Below are positions 62,906-64,000 of a DNA stretch of 64,000 bases, in pieces. This DNA comes from Valencia hispanica (taxonomy: Eukaryota; Chordata; Actinopteri; Cyprinodontiformes; Valenciidae). The position numbers were made by a program, and so were the translations under genes. How positions within the stretch are numbered: the stretch's first letter is position 1; each line of letters begins with the position of its first letter. The stretch spans positions 3,532,501 to 3,596,500 of the forward strand of contig OY747702.1 in the NCBI GenBank assembly GCA_963556495.2, in the 5' to 3' direction. Under the pieces are notes generated by a model. The model worked only from the letters and a program-made list of their open reading frames with translations, did not search any database and was not told the origin of the DNA.

Positions 62906-63059
62906 AATATAGCTGTGGTGATGTTTTTTACTTTTGGGTTTTGGAAAGGGGGGGTTGTGGGTCATTTTTAATCTGTAAAGCACTTTGAGAAGCTTTGTTT
63001 TGGTTTGAAAAGCGCTTTATAAATAAAGTTTGATTTGATTTGATTTGATTCTGGATTTA

Positions 63060-63138
63060 ACAGGGACCCAAAGCAGGAGAAATGTGATCTCTCTTTTTAA
63101 TATTCATCAGACCATCCAATATACAACCAGACCATCAA
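63060..63138. other. Short spacer
   Basis: Sequence between the L2-B tail and the recognisable L2-A endonuclease. No feature is identified. Confidence 0.3.
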
Positions 63139-64000
63139 TTTCTGAAGGATTAGAGATAGAATTGCTGCCATCCACTGTGTTAACCTGAGACACTGAGGAA
63201 AGTAAGAATGGATTCTTAAAAAATTGTTACAGCATTGTCTGATAAAGCTATACTATAATGACATTTTCTTTCAGATTTAACATGGTCAGTTAAAGTAAAT
63301 TCAAAAGTTATCAAGAAGTGGTCAGACAGGACCGGGTTATGTGGGTGGACTGTTATTTCCTCACACTCAATACCGTATGTCAGTACAAGGTCCAAAGTGT
63401 GTTTACCCGAGTGGGTCGATCCCTGTACTTTTTGAGTAAAGCCAATTGTGTCTAAAATAGCATTAAAGGCTGCATTTAGGCTATTACTTTCAGTGTCCAG
63501 ATGAATATTGAAGTACCCCGCTATAATGACCCAATCAGTATTTAATACTAAATCAGATAAAAAATGTGAGATCTGATCCAAGAATTAAGAGTAAGTGTCT
63601 GACGGACGATACAAAACCACAAACAAAAATGGTCTTAATGTTTTGCAACTTGAATGAGGAAAATTAAGAGTTAGATGTTCAAAAGAACTGTAGCTATCAA
63701 TTGGTCTGGGACTAATTAGTAAATCAGAACGAAAAATGGTTGCAACTCCTCCTCGCCCAGTACTTCTAGGAATGTGAAAATTTAAATGATTGGAAGGAGT
63801 TGACTCATTTATACTAACATAATCCTCCTGCTGCAACCAGGTTTCTGTGAGACAAAGCAAATCAATGTGATTATCACAAATCAAGTCATTTACTAACAAA
63901 GTATTTGAGGAGAGAGATCTTATGTTTAACAAACCACATTTAATACATTTATTTTTTTGTTCAGTCAAAGTTGTATTTATCTTTATGAGATTTCCATGAT
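63139..64000 (-). mobile_element. L2 family A endonuclease, continuing past the window
   Basis: The minus strand encodes [56 protein letters not shown] (the usual GDFN changed to GYFN), VQGSTHSGKHTLDLVLTYG and SDHFLITFEFTLT. It is split by a stop near 63,583. It preserves the residues around [12 protein letters not shown] that are deleted in the copy at 21.5 kb. Confidence 0.9.

Larger units (their letters stand above)
59633..63053 (+). mobile_element. L2-type LINE (family B), nearly full length from endonuclease to tail
   Basis: Endonuclease (59,873-60,680, one frameshift), RT (60,773-61,867) and C-terminal region (61,961-62,575) are followed by a 3' UTR with two poly-G runs and the GCGCTTTATAAATAAAGTTT/TTGAT tail. 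Lesions are a frameshift near 60,440, a roughly 35-codon RT deletion near 61,350, and stops at 61,658 and 61,865. Confidence 0.9.

Noticed and set aside
1..64000. tRNA or rRNA genes
   Set aside because: The only tRNA-like boxes are SINE heads (17.2 and 33.2 kb) and the retroviral primer site. No complete cloverleaf was seen.

Overview
The window looks like intergenic, repeat-dense DNA from a ray-finned (teleost-type) fish genome. The basis is its repeat content: L2-clade, L1-type, RTE-like, I-clade and jockey-like LINEs, Tc1/mariner and hAT DNA transposons, V-SINE-like SINEs, solo LTRs, a degenerate endogenous retrovirus, and a large Maverick/Polinton. I found no convincing host protein-coding gene.

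Region 1 (1 to about 10.3 kb) is most of one Polinton, the virus-like self-synthesising DNA transposon class, cut off by the left window edge. Plus-strand genes are the end of an unidentified gene, a chromodomain integrase, a probable minor capsid (penton) protein, a small basic protein, the probable double-jelly-roll major capsid protein and an adenain-like cysteine protease. Minus-strand genes are a protein-primed family B DNA polymerase, a packaging ATPase and two or three small basic proteins. The two gene blocks converge on back-to-back poly(A) signals near 4.84-4.88 kb. Together they supply integration, replication, capsid, maturation and DNA packaging. The copy is nearly intact: I see a single in-frame TAA in the polymerase and one between two halves of a small minus-strand gene.

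Region 2 (10.3-12.6 kb) is a GC-richer stretch followed by two adjacent tandem arrays. The first has a 48-bp unit in a 193-bp higher-order repeat, and nearly every unit carries a CTCF-like core. The second has 39/23-bp units.

Region 3 (12.6-45.1 kb) is a nest of decayed transposons: a jockey-like LINE (14.6-16.9 kb), a MITE-like inverted repeat (18.4-19.0 kb), an L2 element (21.3-24.8 kb) interrupted by a 364-bp hAT element with an 8-bp target duplication, an L1-type ORF2 (25.3-28.7 kb), a large inverted repeat (28.8-29.5 kb), an RTE-like LINE (30.5-33.8 kb) holding a SINE and a perfect 44-bp palindrome, two Tc1 elements (35.3-36.8 and 41.2-42.6 kb), LTR-like pieces, and an I-clade LINE with RNase H (43.4-45.1 kb).

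Region 4 (45.4-53.2 kb) contains a degenerate minus-strand endogenous retrovirus with an LTR, a tRNA-Leu-type primer binding site, and gag, protease, RT, RNase H and integrase remnants. It is interrupted by an L2 tail and a 1.1-kb GC-rich repeat. A second, unrelated LTR with a polypurine tract follows.

Region 5 (53.2-64.0 kb) is dominated by L2 copies in both orientations. One has an ORF1 esterase split by a 1.5-kb TTAA-flanked insertion that itself holds a solo LTR with a perfect 5-bp target duplication.

All calls come from reading the sequence and recalling families. No alignment or database search was run, and many element boundaries are approximate.
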